Shown: piece after piece, positions 1 through 11,460 of the stretch
Position numbering within the stretch: the first letter of the stretch is position 1
Layout of the letters: each line of letters begins with the position of its first letter
Assembly: GCA_015680685.1 (NCBI GenBank)
Contig: MNCI01016169.1
Location: 108,621 to 136,336 of the forward strand
Reading direction: 5' to 3'
Source of the DNA: Gnetum montanum
Taxonomy: Eukaryota > Streptophyta > Gnetopsida > Gnetales > Gnetaceae
DNA length: 27,716 bases
The notes under the pieces: model-generated
Databases searched by the model: none
What the model saw: the letters and a program-made list of their open reading frames with translations, nothing else
What the model was told of the DNA's origin: nothing
Made by a program: the position numbers and the translations under genes

Positions 1-313
1 TAATAAAATCCTATTCCATGCACTGCAAGGTTTATCCACAAAGCTCGTCTTTATTGCCGTACACAACTTGCGTTCAGGTACAAAGCTGCTTGAATAAAGA
101 TCCGTTCACTTGGGGACTCCTACTACGGGCACATGGAAAATATTCTATCTCTGGAGTGATCAAACTGCCAGAGTTTCCCTACTTTAAGCCTAGGATGAGG
201 AATAAGGGGAGTGCCACCTCTTATTTATAGATTAGCAACGGACTGCGATATCGTGTACGCGACATCGCAGGGGATGACGCGATATCGCGGCTTGTGCATA
301 TCGTGTCTCATCA
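1..313 (-). mobile_element. Partial Tat/Ogre-like LTR (5' part), minus strand
   Basis: Read on the minus strand, this begins with TGATGAGAC at 313 and matches the first part of the LTR at 24865-25620 nearly base for base: palindrome array, TATAAATAAGAGG, the ACTCCCCTTAT leader, and a poly(A)-signal region before the window edge. It has two fewer palindrome units than that LTR. The rest of the LTR lies outside the window. I cannot tell whether it is a 5' LTR, a 3' LTR or a solo LTR. The DNA just upstream on the minus strand is purine-rich (GGAAAAGAAAGG) like a polypurine tract, but the sequence beyond 313 does not resemble the 3' ends of the other elements here. Confidence 0.85.
222..289 (-). 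promoter_or_regulatory. LTR U3 promoter: palindrome array plus TATA box
   Basis: The TATA box TATAAATA is at 229-222 on the minus strand. Fifteen bp upstream lies a 24-bp near-palindrome (245-268) centred on GTAC with GCGAT-type arms. Farther upstream is a perfect 12-bp palindrome CGCGATATCGCG (278-289). The same arrangement recurs at 13277-13324, 21054-21107, 17557-17613 and 24874-25003. Confidence 0.75.
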
Positions 314-1261
314 CCTTTCTTTTCCAATTCTTTTGTGCCAAACTTAATTATCAAGAGGGCCAATTATTTACTAAATATTTAGGCATATCATTGTTTCTTG
401 GGAGCACAAGAAATCATACTTAGAATGAGATACTCAACAAATTATTGAAAGGTTAGCATGATGGAAGAAAAAACTACTATAATAAGTAGTTAGACTAGTT
501 CATTAACTTTTTGTTATATGTTGTTTAATAAATTGCAAACTAAAAAATGACATTAAAATTCAAAATTTTGATGGTGAGCATCAATGAAATTGTTGATGCT
601 ACCCTAAGTAGTATTGACACTATAGCATTGAAACCATGATGATCCTAAGCCTATAAATATGCATGGACCACTTTGGGAAACAAATCTCTATCATTAGTAA
701 TAAAGCTTTGTCAGTTTATAGGCATACTACTCAGAATGCATGGCAAATATTTTTGAAAAGTCATCCAAAACCTTATTATCATTGGCCATGTAAGCCAAAA
801 TATACTCACAAATTAGAGTAATAAATATTAAAAATTTCTATTCACATATTGTACTGCTTTTGAATTTATTTTATAATATAAGCATAAATTCTTCTTTACT
901 ATCCAAAATATTTTACTTTCACTTTTATATTTTTATGTTGTCTAAGCGTGTTTCAATCATGTAATACATGGAAATCCAATTATGCTTGGTTTCACCTAGC
1001 ACTGTATAGTACTCCTTTAGTGTTGTGGAAGATTAAGACTATATGCTTAGTGCTTGTTACCTTTATTTTATTACATCAACAAATATTTCCATTACTTATA
1101 GACTTTACTTGTTCTATTTTGTAAAATATTATAAAAGTATAAAAATCATGGAACATAGAATATGATAAAAATATGAAATACATATACGTTTATCTTCATG
1201 AAATATTTTCTTAGTAAATGTTACTCTATGAACTAGGAGTTAACTACAAGTTTGACTATGA
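314..1261. other. AT-rich intergenic DNA, nothing recognised
   Basis: Strongly AT-rich with stops in all frames. I found no protein motif, LTR boundary or RNA gene. It is most likely decayed repeat DNA. Confidence 0.5.
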
Positions 1262-1830
1262 AGATAATGGAGGGTGCTAGATCCTAAAAAATGAATAATA
1301 ATTAAAAAATTTAGAGTACATCAAATGATCATCAAAATACAAGAAAGAGATTAAAGAAAAGAAAAACTAACAGTTTTGGGATACCTTTCTAGAATTTCTT
1401 CCTCGCAAGTTTTCACTTCTTATTAAAGTATTTCTTGTAAAGAGAAGAAGAAAATTCTTTCCAAAGAAAGTTAAATACAACAATTAGAAATAAGAAATAA
1501 ATTGCAACTTAAGTTGCTAGATTTTCCACCTTGAGCCTTTAAAAATACAAGATATTAATATAACAAGAAACAAATTAATTATTCAACCTTCATAAGAAGT
1601 TTTCCTTCTTGAAGCTTTAACTAAAAGTAACATCTTTAAATATCTAATATTTAACTCATGAAGGAAGATCATAGTAATGTTCTTAGTGCTAGCACATAAT
1701 TGCATAATGAAGTTTCCAAACAGAATAATGAACAAACAATAGAAGATACTTCTAAATACAAAGAAACACACTAGAAAAAGTAAGTTAATCACCAAGAATA
1801 ATATCATTAATGTTTGGTGATAAAGCACTT
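1262..1830 (+). repeat. Dispersed repeat, copy 1 (pairs with 12295-12886)
   Basis: This stretch is colinear with 12295-12886 in direct orientation. Shared anchors include TTTTCACTTCTTA followed by TAAAG (about 1409 and 12501), AAGAAACAAATTAATT (1565 and 12658) and ATATTTAACTCATGAAG. Divergence is high, with many small indels. It codes for nothing recognisable and is probably an old non-coding transposon segment. The outer borders are approximate. Confidence 0.6.
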
Positions 1831-1849
1831 TTTGCATGTGCTATGACAT

Positions 1850-2874
1850 TGTAGTTGCGATGTCATATATTTTCACACAATGTATCTAGGTTGGTAAATA
1901 CCATCCACCTACTACATTGAATGCATCTTTTGGTCATAATAGTGGAATTCTTGCAATTTGTTTTTGTAATCCTTATAATTTACCAATCAATGCCCACACC
2001 ATGAATTCAAGTTAATTGTATGGAAACTTATTTGAGTATAACATACTTGGATACCATCCATGAATGGCAATAAGATCGAGATTGATTCCTATTCTTGGCA
2101 ATACTCTAAGATAGTCTAAATTTATATTTAATGCAATTTAATTTAGTGGAATTCTTGTAATTTATTTTTGTAATCCTTATAAGTTGTCGGTAAGTGCCCA
2201 CAACATGAATTCAAGTTAATTGTACAAAAACTTATTTGAGTAGAATGTACTTGGATACCATCCATGAATGACAATAAAATCGAGAATGATTCCTATTCTT
2301 GGAAATACTCTAAGATAGCCTAAATTTATATTTAATGCAATTTAATTTTGAATGCAACTTAGTTAATATTTACTTTTTTTGCAAACTAAGTTAATTATTT
2401 ATGTTTACACGCATGATAATTATGCAAATTGAGAAAAACCAATTTCAAGCATTAACATATAAATGTTTGATAGTCTCAATAATGTGCCACTTGGTATGCC
2501 TAACAATGGACATTTGGTAACCCAACAATGTTAGCATAAGTTTATGATGTGTATGACAAGCTTGGAATGGATGCTCATTGCATAGTCTAGACTAGATTTA
2601 TTTCTTTTACCTAGCTTAAGTTAAATTAGACTTTAAGGTTTTAATATTTTAATATTACTTTATCATGGCTTGAACAACATCAAGATCATATGCTACAATT
2701 ACACTTAACCATAAGCACTAAGGCCACATTAGTATAATTGGAAAGATAGCAACCTACGATTGAATGCTTAGCTATTTAGATACCATACTAGTTTAATTCA
2801 CGGATTATGATTAGGTCACTTGCATACTCTTATGATTTGTATGGCTAGGCATTAGGATTACTTGTTGCTCATAA
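1850..2874 (+). mobile_element. Ancient decayed Tat-like LTR relic
   Basis: The stretch aligns in order with the LTR at 13233-14045. It has the TGCCCAC...CATGAAT...GTAATTG-type segment, then ACTTGGATACCATCCATGA...ATAA.ATCGAGA, then TTTGGTAACCCA, then GGAATGGATGCTCAT, and finally TTGTATGGCTAGG before a CTCATAA end. Just after the end, CTTGGTTGAACGTTATTGC could be the remains of the primer-binding site seen at 14046. Nearly all CpG is lost and the sequence is AT-rich, so it is far older than the other LTRs. The 5' border is uncertain and no clear TATA box or palindrome survives. Confidence 0.6.
1941..2347 (+). repeat. Two-copy tandem duplication, unit about 204 bp
   Basis: Unit 1 (1941-2144) and unit 2 (2145-2347) both begin AGTGGAATTCTTG and end in TATTTAATGCAATTTAAT. 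They correspond to the R/U5 part of the related LTRs, so the duplication arose inside the relic LTR. The units differ by scattered substitutions, so the duplication is not recent. Confidence 0.85.
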
Positions 2875-5024
2875 CTTGGTTGAACGTTATTGCAAATTCT
2901 AGATGTTTATTTCCAAGCATGTTATGCAACTAACTACTAAAAAGATGTGAAAATGAGTTTTCACCTTCACAAAGAGGACATTAAGAAGATATAATTTCTA
3001 TATACTAAAGATACTAATAGGAGGACCTCGATGCATTAGACACCATAAATTTTAAATGTTTGGATAAGTGAAAACTTTCCAAATATATCTCATTTTTAAT
3101 CCAAAATTGTGGTAATAATTGCATTCTCTAAGTCTTATTAAATTTGTTATGAATAAGATCATTCTTGATAATTATCTCATATGCAACTTCAGATATGAAA
3201 GGAAAAATAGATCTACCATAGTTTCAAAAAATATTTTGGAAAAGCTTGATACAAACTATTGTTAATTTTTAATATATTATCAAGATCATAAATTAACTTT
3301 TCAAAACTTTTTCTTTTCATCCTATTTAGACCATAGATGCTAGAATCTTCCTTCTATCATGAATACATAAATAGGAAACTTTAGTGATGCCTAATTTGCT
3401 CTAAGTAGTGCATAATTTGGATGCATGAGTGAGCCAAACCTATTTATTAAAGGAAAACCACCATGAACTAATTTTCTTAAGCATATCTTCTAAAATTGTA
3501 ATGCGATTATAGTCCTAGTGCTTGCTAAGCATGTACCATGTCTTCTAGACTTGTTTTAGCAATAGAAAACTAGGAATAGATATGACCTAAGAAAAATGAA
3601 AATAGAAAAGAAAGTTATTACAAGACCAATTATTATCATTTTTTTTATTTTTCTTGCATATGTCTATTTCTAAGAAGGAGCATCCAAGCATCATTTTCAT
3701 CCATGCATTTTACCTTCCATTTTGTTGAGAGAGAAGCACCTTGCTTATAATAAATAATAAAGCTAAGTCCTCCATCTTTCTTGCCAATGGTAAAAATATC
3801 CTAAGCCTTTACTAATTTTCTTAGCAAACAATAGAAACCAACAAATAATTTGATTAATTTTGTTATAAGAAGATCTTATGTCAGCCTAATAGATAGAGTA
3901 ATAAACATGAGTAGATTGAAACATTTGTTTAATAACTAAAATTTGCCTTCAATGGTGAATTTTCTCTTTGTAACACCCCACTTACTAAGCTTAGGGAAAT
4001 GAAGCTTTCCTTGGGGTAAAAAAGAATAAAGTAATGAGAATTAAACAATGCTTATTAACATTGATAGAGAATACCAAGAAAATGAATAGGCAAAACAGTA
4101 AGCATCATTAGAAAAATATGCAAACAAGTAGAAAAATTAGAAACATTAAAACAACCCTACCCTATACCCTAGCACATCATAGCAAAATTGAAACCTATGA
4201 CCTATGAGAAAAATTATATAAATCATAATCAATAATTTTCAGTAATAACACATTAGCTAGTATCTAGTGCATGGAACTTTCTAAGCTAGCTAAAAAAATG
4301 TAGAATATCATCAAATAACTAAAGGCATAGTGAAAACAGAATTTAAAATCCAATCACTCTACAAAGCATACATTAAACTTGTTGAAAAGTAAACAACCTG
4401 TACCAAACAAGGGATGCTCAATCATGACAACAAAGTACATTAGATACTAACCAAAGAGTGTTAATAATGCTAACTTCAAAAAATAACTTCACACATCTCA
4501 CAGTAGCTTCATATAAACATAATAAAAGATAATAAAAATGCACAATAGTGGTTTAGCTATATATTTATGATGTATATATATATATATTATTTGGCTGAGA
4601 GAGTTTTTTTATATTTTTCAAATTAAAAAATCTCAAATTGATTCACTAAAAATTGATTTTTCAAGGACAAAGTACAAGTAGTTGAACTCTCACAAATAAT
4701 AATTCCCATGGAAAACTTTATCACTTATCCTAGCGTTATGAAGATAATTATTTATTTACCATGGTAAAGTCCAAAAGAAAAAAAAAAATGTAACCAAGAG
4801 AGCTTCCCCTTGCTTTTACGACTATAAAATTATTTTACCATAATAGAAGGATTCTCTTGGTCTAGGATGGTAATTGGCCTCTCAGCCAAAATTAGCAATT
4901 AGGTCCTATCATCATTGGGAAAATCATCATAATCATCATTCACACTTATTTGCATGGTAAAACAAGGAAGAAGTCGACACAAAAGCAGAGTAGGAAAAAT
5001 ATACAAAATTCTTTAACTCAACTT
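2875..5024. other. AT-rich repeat-like DNA without recognisable genes
   Basis: No coding potential was recognised. A TGTAACACCCCA string at 3969, a common start of plant gypsy LTRs, has no partner LTR in the window. A short (TA)n tract lies at 4572-4587. The stretch may include the decayed interior of the element whose LTR relic ends at 2874. Confidence 0.45.
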
Positions 5025-5340
5025 GAAGAGGGGGTGTTGGTGTTGGAACCCTAAAGTAATTATAATATAGATACACCCCAAAATATATAATCCAATTTGA
5101 ACTTTATAACTCAACATTGCCCACCAAAATCAAATCCATGACTTTATAGCCTAATTGTAATATAGGTAAACCCCAAGATGTATAATCCAATTAGGACTTT
5201 ATAATTCAAACCTATATACCTTAACAAATATTCTTCCAAAACTTGGTATAAAAGTTTGTTACCAATATAATATATTTTTCTCTCATAGTTGCTTTTGTAT
5301 TTTTCTAAACATTTTGCATCTATTATCAAGGTTTTTAAGG
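5025..5340 (+). mobile_element. Possible Copia-type LTR start with internal tandem repeat
   Basis: A purine run GAAGAGGGGG (5025-5034) is directly followed by TGTTGGTGTTGGAACCC, the usual layout of a polypurine tract and 3' LTR start in Copia elements. Inside, about 60 bp at 5059-5122 is repeated at 5151-5214 (shared TAAT.TAATATAG...CCCCAA.ATGTATAATCCAATT). A TATAAAAG string follows at 5246. No matching LTR end, partner LTR or pol fragment was found, so this is a suggestion only. Confidence 0.35.
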
Positions 5341-6421
5341 TTATCTCAAATTTTCAAAGAATGACCTTAGTAGATCAACTATGTACCTTTTTCATAAGAT
5401 CATCAACTTGAAGATGTCCTACTATAATAAACTCAAATATAAAAACTAAAATAATATTTTCTTACTCAAAATTATTATCAAAATGAGCTGAAAAGAACTT
5501 TAATATTAGAAGTGCCAATGCTTTGATGACTGATTTTAGCGAGAATAAAAAAGCTTTTAATTACAGGTTAAAAGAAGGGAGGATCCAATTAAGCCTATAA
5601 AGAACTAGGCAGCAACAACTTTTTAGGAAGGACATTGTATAATTAAAAGGACATTTGGCTTCCTAGAATATCCATGTTTGTTAGCTATTCGTCCCACAAA
5701 TCCGTATCCAATATGCCATGGCATGTTCCTTTAGAACCATCTCATCCTACAACGCACTTGTTCCCAACGCATCATTCAATTCATATTGCTCATGACCTAT
5801 GTATCAATTACAGGACTGTAACAGAGATAACCACGTTCCTAACATTTCATTGCCATGGCAAAAAAGCCTGTCAGAATATAACACGTTGGTAACACATGGT
5901 TCCTTGAAATTGGTCAATCTTCACTTATTCAAGACACTTGCTCAAGATTCTTTTTGACAAGGTGACTATAAACAAGGTAGCCAATGCTCTCATCTTCCTT
6001 GTTGAGCAAATGCATCTTTGAGATCTAAAATGGCCCCAGCAATACTTTATTGCTTCACAATTTATAATCACTGAATATTTAGCTGTGTAATGTGAGGGAA
6101 ATTATATCAACCGTTGGTCGTACTATAATTATTAACTCATAATACTTAACCCGACAAAGTTCTTATTTCTTCTGGAATTATCTGAAATGGCTTCAGATTC
6201 ATTTAGACATCTTAAAACATGTTTGGTTGGTTGGGTACTGCTTCTGCAGATTCCAGTCATCCTATTTAAAAAATTGTTGGGTTTGGTTTGGTTCAGTCCT
6301 GTGCAGTTTTGCGTGCTCTTTCCCCTCCTGTGCAGTGTGCACTATCTTACATAATGGATACGCTTACCTTCATCAAACGAAGAGTTATATAACAGAATTT
6401 AAAACAAATCCAGCCAGCATT
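5341..6421. other. Downstream flank of the YqgF-like gene
   Basis: The part nearest 6421 should contain the 3' UTR of the minus-strand gene. I could not place its polyadenylation site. A 72-codon open frame at 5674-5892 has no recognisable motif and is probably chance. Confidence 0.4.
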
Positions 6422-9400
6422 TTATGGGTCAAAAACATCATCTTTGACGTGTTCAAAAATTTTCTTCTGAAGCGTAGTATCTTTTGGTAAAACAATTTCA
6501 GTCTCAGATCCTTCCGTTGAGAAATAACGTTGCAGTAAAATCTGAAAAATAAATATGACATTACTAATGTTATATACTTGGAAACAGATCGAAGATAAAT
6601 TAAAAATCCAAATATTATGATTTCCTGAATTATCATGGTAGTGACTGCTCCTTAATCAAAAGCATTGAAATTCAAAAGGAAGCAAATAACACACCATGGC
6701 AGAATATGAATCAAGCTTAGACCTCCGAGCTGTCCTTTTCAAACCTCTGAAAAGTGCAGCAACGCTAATAAATGTTAGCAATGAAATTACATACGCAAAG
6801 TTGCATCATGAAAAGCTAGAAAGATTAGGTTTCATACTGACATCATATGCCTTCGCTTGAAAGACAAAACCGTTGAAAAATTCAGCTCATAAAAATCTCC
6901 AACATATAAATAACATTTTTTGAGAAAAAATCTCGCATCAGAGAATATGATCCACGCTCAGTGTTTCTGCCCCTTACTATTAATGTAATAATTGGATACT
7001 TATTCGTATAATAAAAATGATAGTAAGAGTTAATTTCATAATAATTAATATTTTAAACAAGTAAAAGAAAATTTTATTAATAATTCGTAATCATTAATTA
7101 TTGTTATTTATTCATATATTTTATATTATAAATAACACTTGATTTGGAATCATTAATCTGTTGTTAACCATGAAAGAGTAAGCCAGCAGGTGTATTGCCA
7201 TAGAGTAGGTTTTGTTCAGATAAGACATAAATCGGCTTTGTGCTCTTTCATTTTGCCCTTACAATGCCTACCAATTCTTCCAACATAACAAATCATTTTT
7301 TATTTGATCTAGTATGTCTTTTGGTTTATGGTAGAATGAAGTCTAGCCTCTTACAGTAGGGTGAAGACTGGAAGTACGCTATTAAATTTCCTAGTTTATA
7401 AGAAAAAAGAAGGAAAAAGGCAGCTAAGACTATATTTCATTCCGTGAAAAAAAGTAGACATACTAGACCCAAGTTTGGTTGCATTATGTTTTGTTCATGA
7501 TTAGGTTGCAGTGAATTTACTTTCTTCCGAATGTCTCTTGCTAATAGCCAAGCTTTGGCAATGGTAGTTATGCCATATTTATTTAAAAGTAGCATCTAAT
7601 TAAGGTGACAAGCTTCCATTTCGATAGATCCAATATTGCAGTCTAAGGGTCCCCAGCTTTAGTATAAGAAAAATGAAGAGTAGTCCTGACATCACAGGCT
7701 GTTGCTAGGTGTATGGCTAGCAATTTTGGATTTTTACATCCTAAAAAGTTATGTGGTCTACGTTTCATCAGATAATTGCACAAGTGAGCAGGAAACAGAA
7801 TCAATAACTTATATAATAAATGACACCTTTTTATCATCAACTCAAGTGCATCTTCTGATGTTCCATGTTCATTCTGCAAATACACCCTCCATCCCCTGCA
7901 TATCCAGAGATGCATGATCATTATGCACGTCAACAATTACAATCTACAATGAAAAGAAACAAAAATAAAAGAGAATTACTTTTCCAGCTTTAGAGGTTAT
8001 GAAAAACACTTGAGTGCCAAGCTATTATCTCCATTTAAACATGACAAAGTAATCTTCATTTGACCCTGACCAATCAAACTCCCTTGCTGATTTTGACTTT
8101 TGTAAAATCTACAAAAATTTAATCTTCTGTTGTAGTTTGACACTTGCCATTATCCACACACCTGCAAAAGTGTCATAGGAAAATTTATGTGGGCACTTCT
8201 TTTTCTACTTGCAGCTACATTTCAATTTTTATTATTCTGAAGACTCCTAACGTACCATTGCTGGATAAGCTTTTTTTCCTAATAATGCAGGCAGGCTCGT
8301 CATCTAGGATGTCATCCTCCTAATTTGTATATACCTATTTAAAGATCTGCAAATATTTCTTCTAGTGATGATGATGCAAGGGAATCTGTGATGAAGCCAT
8401 TTCCAAAACTATCGTTTCCTTTCCTTTCACGGGCCAGATCTTATATAGAGATGGCTGCACCAATGGGATGTCTTTGTTTGGTATTTTACATTCTGTTTTG
8501 CTAAATATCTATATTGAGTTCTGCTTGTCTTCTTATAGGCATTATTTTTCCATAAAATACTAAAGAATAAAAAGATCATCACCCAAAGCCTTAATGCTCA
8601 TCCTGCCAAGTAGATCCTGGGAGGATCAGTGGATGAGTGAAAACCTAACCTCTTCAAAATGCTTGTGCACAGGCTTGAACCCATGTCTTCTGATTCAAGA
8701 AACAAGCACCTTAACATCACTCCAAATGATGGTCCCTTCTTTAAAAACCCTTTATAATCTATTTCACTTCACATAAAACATCATACAATTTACAGAACCT
8801 CTTGAACATTACAAGATCTCTTGATATCATAAGACCTAATAAAAAGAAAAGAGCTAAGGTGTTTAAATAACTTTATGACAAACCTAACATCTCTATGGGA
8901 TTAACATACCCCAAAAATGCTTAAGCCCAAATAATCACATGATCACTTCTTAATCTCCTGCATGGTTATTAAAAATAAAAATAAATCACTTAAATTTTGC
9001 ATGGGCAAAACCAAAGCTCGCTAATCATAACTGAAAAAATAGCATGTTATTGGTTAAATTTGATTTACCTTCACATATTTGTAATAGATAATAGTTAAGT
9101 GCATATCTTTAATTCCTTCATGCATATTTCATTGCTTGATTGATAGTGCAAGGTACATTTCCAATATTGATTTAAAGAGTGTTTATCATCATATTCACAT
9201 CTCATTCAGACCAAATTGAAAACAGCAAGGCTTACAGCATGTCCATATGTCATAAATTCATGACAGCTTTATACTTTATAGATAAAATGCAATGCAGAAA
9301 ACAAATTAGCTGATTATATCAACATTCTGCAAATCCAAAATCGAGAGTTAAGCAAAATGAAACCAATATACTGTATCACAGTTTAAACAGAAACTTAAAT

Positions 9401-11280
9401 CTTTGCCTGCACTAAGCATTACAGCTAAGGAAGCCAAGGAAACGGAAGGTGTGACCTTTCAGCTGCACGAACTGCAAACCTTCCTGCTATACTCCTGACT
9501 TTGTTGGATTGTGAGGTTTCCATACCTTCCACCGATAGTGGAAGTCCAACAATAAATTCATCAGCCTCCTGGTTACCAAGAATCTAGAGTCATTTCTACA
9601 AGGCTATCATTCACTGCTTTATAATATTCAACATGATGTTCCTTGCTGATGTTTAAAATACCTAGAAATTCCTGGATGCACTTTAGACAAGTAAATATAA
9701 AATTTATAATTAATAAATGTTTCTGTTTTCAAAATGAAAACACACTACAGTGTGAACAAAACAGGAGAAAACTATATAGGGACAAATCTGAATGTTTAAA
9801 ACGATATTAAACTTAAAAAGTTACTTAGAAGAAATTTTTTTAAACAAAAAAAATTACAAACTTCTAAAGACTGAAAAAAATGTAAACAGTAAATAATGCC
9901 ACTAACGGAAAACTTGTCTTGGAAAATATACTCATGAAAAATCCAGAACCCAGATGATGGGACTGAAGCTTTAGTGAGATACTCAATGTTTGTGCTTTTA
10001 AGTGTTAATCTTATTAAGTAAAAATCAAACGAATTATGAAGACTACTATGAAATTTTCCTTGGGAACGCTTTGTACCTTACAAGCCGGTTCTTTGCAAAC
10101 CATTTTAATTTACCGAAAAGCGTGAGTCCATTAGCACATGGCTTTGTTAGTCCAAAGCTTGACATTCAGTTTTTCAAACATGGCTGCGCTCTAGGCCAAG
10201 TTAGGAAAAACGTTTACTTCGGTCCTACACTAATGGAACTCACATAAGATATAAGAATGTGCTTATCAATTCAGAAAAAAGTTTAGTTATGCATTCCTGA
10301 GGAAATAAAGAGTAAGCATAAACAGAGGCAAGAACTAAGACAGAACAAGCCTACAAAAATTTTCCAGTATGATACTCAAGGGGCTTTGGATTTCTTTAAT
10401 TTTGTCAGCTATTTGTTCCAAGAAGTAAAGGCAAATCCATGGAGATGACTTACATGGCGCAAAAAATGACAAGTGCTAAGAACAAGCCTGATACGGGTGA
10501 AAGCATTCGATCAAATCAGCTGACTAACTACGGGATTTCTGTTAGCTTCTTGTGCAATCCTTTCAACTATATTTTCAATTATCTTTCATCTTCCAACTCA
10601 AACCAACAAAGTAAACTCAATGATATGACGCCGTGAAGGTCCAAAGGAACGATTCTCATTGCAGAAGCAAGAACCCAAGTGGATTAATCAAATTGTAGTA
10701 CCGAGGAAGAAAAATAAACGCAGCTACTTAATGCATTCACACGGGGCTTGTTTAATGCGCAGAAACCAAAATCTGAACATTAGCATGATAATTACCTCCT
10801 TCTCTGCTATTTCCATGAGACGAAGCTCCAGCTGCTGGCCACGCAGGTGCAGCACCTTGATGCAACTCAGAGGCAAGGAATTTTGTGAGAATTGCAGCAT
10901 GGAAAATAACACCTACTAAACATATGCTTTGTTGTTTGCATATGAGAGGAATACAATACCGGAAGAGGCCGAGGAGCAAAGCCAAGACTGACAGCAACGC
11001 CCGTGCAGGAATCGCCCAAATCGACGCCCACGCTGAAGCCCCTGTCCCAGCTGCTTCCTCTGCCGTCCAAGGATAAAGTTTGCTTTGCTGTCCGAGCATT
11101 GCATTCCAGCAGTAATTGAAAATGTTGAAACAGTTTCTTCTGCTTCTGCTGCTTATTCTTCTGGTAGTTGTGATTCTGCGCCCAAATTCGACGGTCCTTG
11201 CGTCTGGCAAGCAGTGCACATGATGATGATGAAGATGAAGAGAGCGAGTTAGCGCATAAGCGAGTGCTGCATGTCGCCAT
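6422..11280 (-). CDS. Organelle-targeted YqgF/RuvX-like RNase H-fold protein, six exons
   Basis: I assembled six exons by hand: 11280-10960, 10855-10796, 9568-9456, 7895-7827, 6746-6695 and 6541-6422. They give 735 nt, 244 residues and a TAA stop. All five introns (104, 1227, 1560, 1080 and 153 bp) are GT-AG, and the frame closes in phases 0, 0, 2, 2, 0. The family (bacterial YqgF, about 140 residues) is the putative pre-16S rRNA 3'-end nuclease, also called a Holliday-junction resolvase-like protein. Family motifs appear in order: VGVDLGDSCTGVAVS (residues 84-98, Asp87), APRPLPVL, DEFIVGLPLSVEG (130-142), VYLQNEHGTS (169-178, Glu174) and KLDSYSAMILLQRYF (198-212, Asp200). The three acidic positions are present. 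The bacterial DER motif reads NEH here. Residues 1-80 are Ser- and basic-rich, with few acids, like a plastid or mitochondrial transit peptide. The donors of introns 3 (GTCACA) and 4 (GTGTCA) are weak. The family assignment is firm; location and substrate are inferred. Confidence 0.9.
8600..8735 (-). repeat. tRNA-derived SINE-like fragment in intron 3
   Basis: On the minus strand, GTTAAGGTGCTTG followed about 30 bp later by GGGTTCAAGCC (8682-8672) resembles the A-box and B-box of a tRNA-derived SINE head. No poly(A)/T tail or target duplication was identified. It lies in the same orientation as the host gene. Confidence 0.3.
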
Positions 11281-11428
11281 GTCAATCAATGGTGAACGCC
11301 GCTGCGCAGAACACAAGGATGCTTCTTCTGCTATCGCGGATGAGCATCGGCTAAACGTGAAGAAACCATTTTGATGTTGTTGATGATGATGCAGTTCATT
11401 CTTTCCAAGGAGCAAAGAGGAAAGAGAA

Positions 11429-11436
11429 ATATATAT
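11429..11436 (-). promoter_or_regulatory. Possible TATA box of the YqgF-like gene
   Basis: TATATATT on the minus strand lies about 150 bp upstream of the chosen ATG at 11280, leaving room for a 5' UTR of roughly 120 bp. An in-frame upstream ATG at 11415 lies only about 15 bp from this box, so a transcript starting 25-35 bp downstream of the box would miss it. That is one reason for choosing 11280. Confidence 0.4.
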
Positions 11437-11460
11437 CTGTATCTAAATGCTTGCCATTAG

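Noticed and set aside
314-345. Purine-rich run next to the minus-strand LTR as a definite polypurine tract.
   Set aside because: The sequence farther upstream does not match the 3' ends of the related elements, so the LTR cannot be fixed as a 3' LTR.
5674-5892. 72-codon open frame rich in His and Pro.
   Set aside because: No motif, no conserved partner and no support from neighbours. It lies in AT-rich flank DNA and is likely chance.
10752-11415. Several overlapping open frames of up to 182 codons on both strands.
   Set aside because: Only the frame reading MATCSTRL...RPLP is coding, and only to the splice donor at 10960. The others are other-frame or intron read-through shadows of exons 1 and 2.
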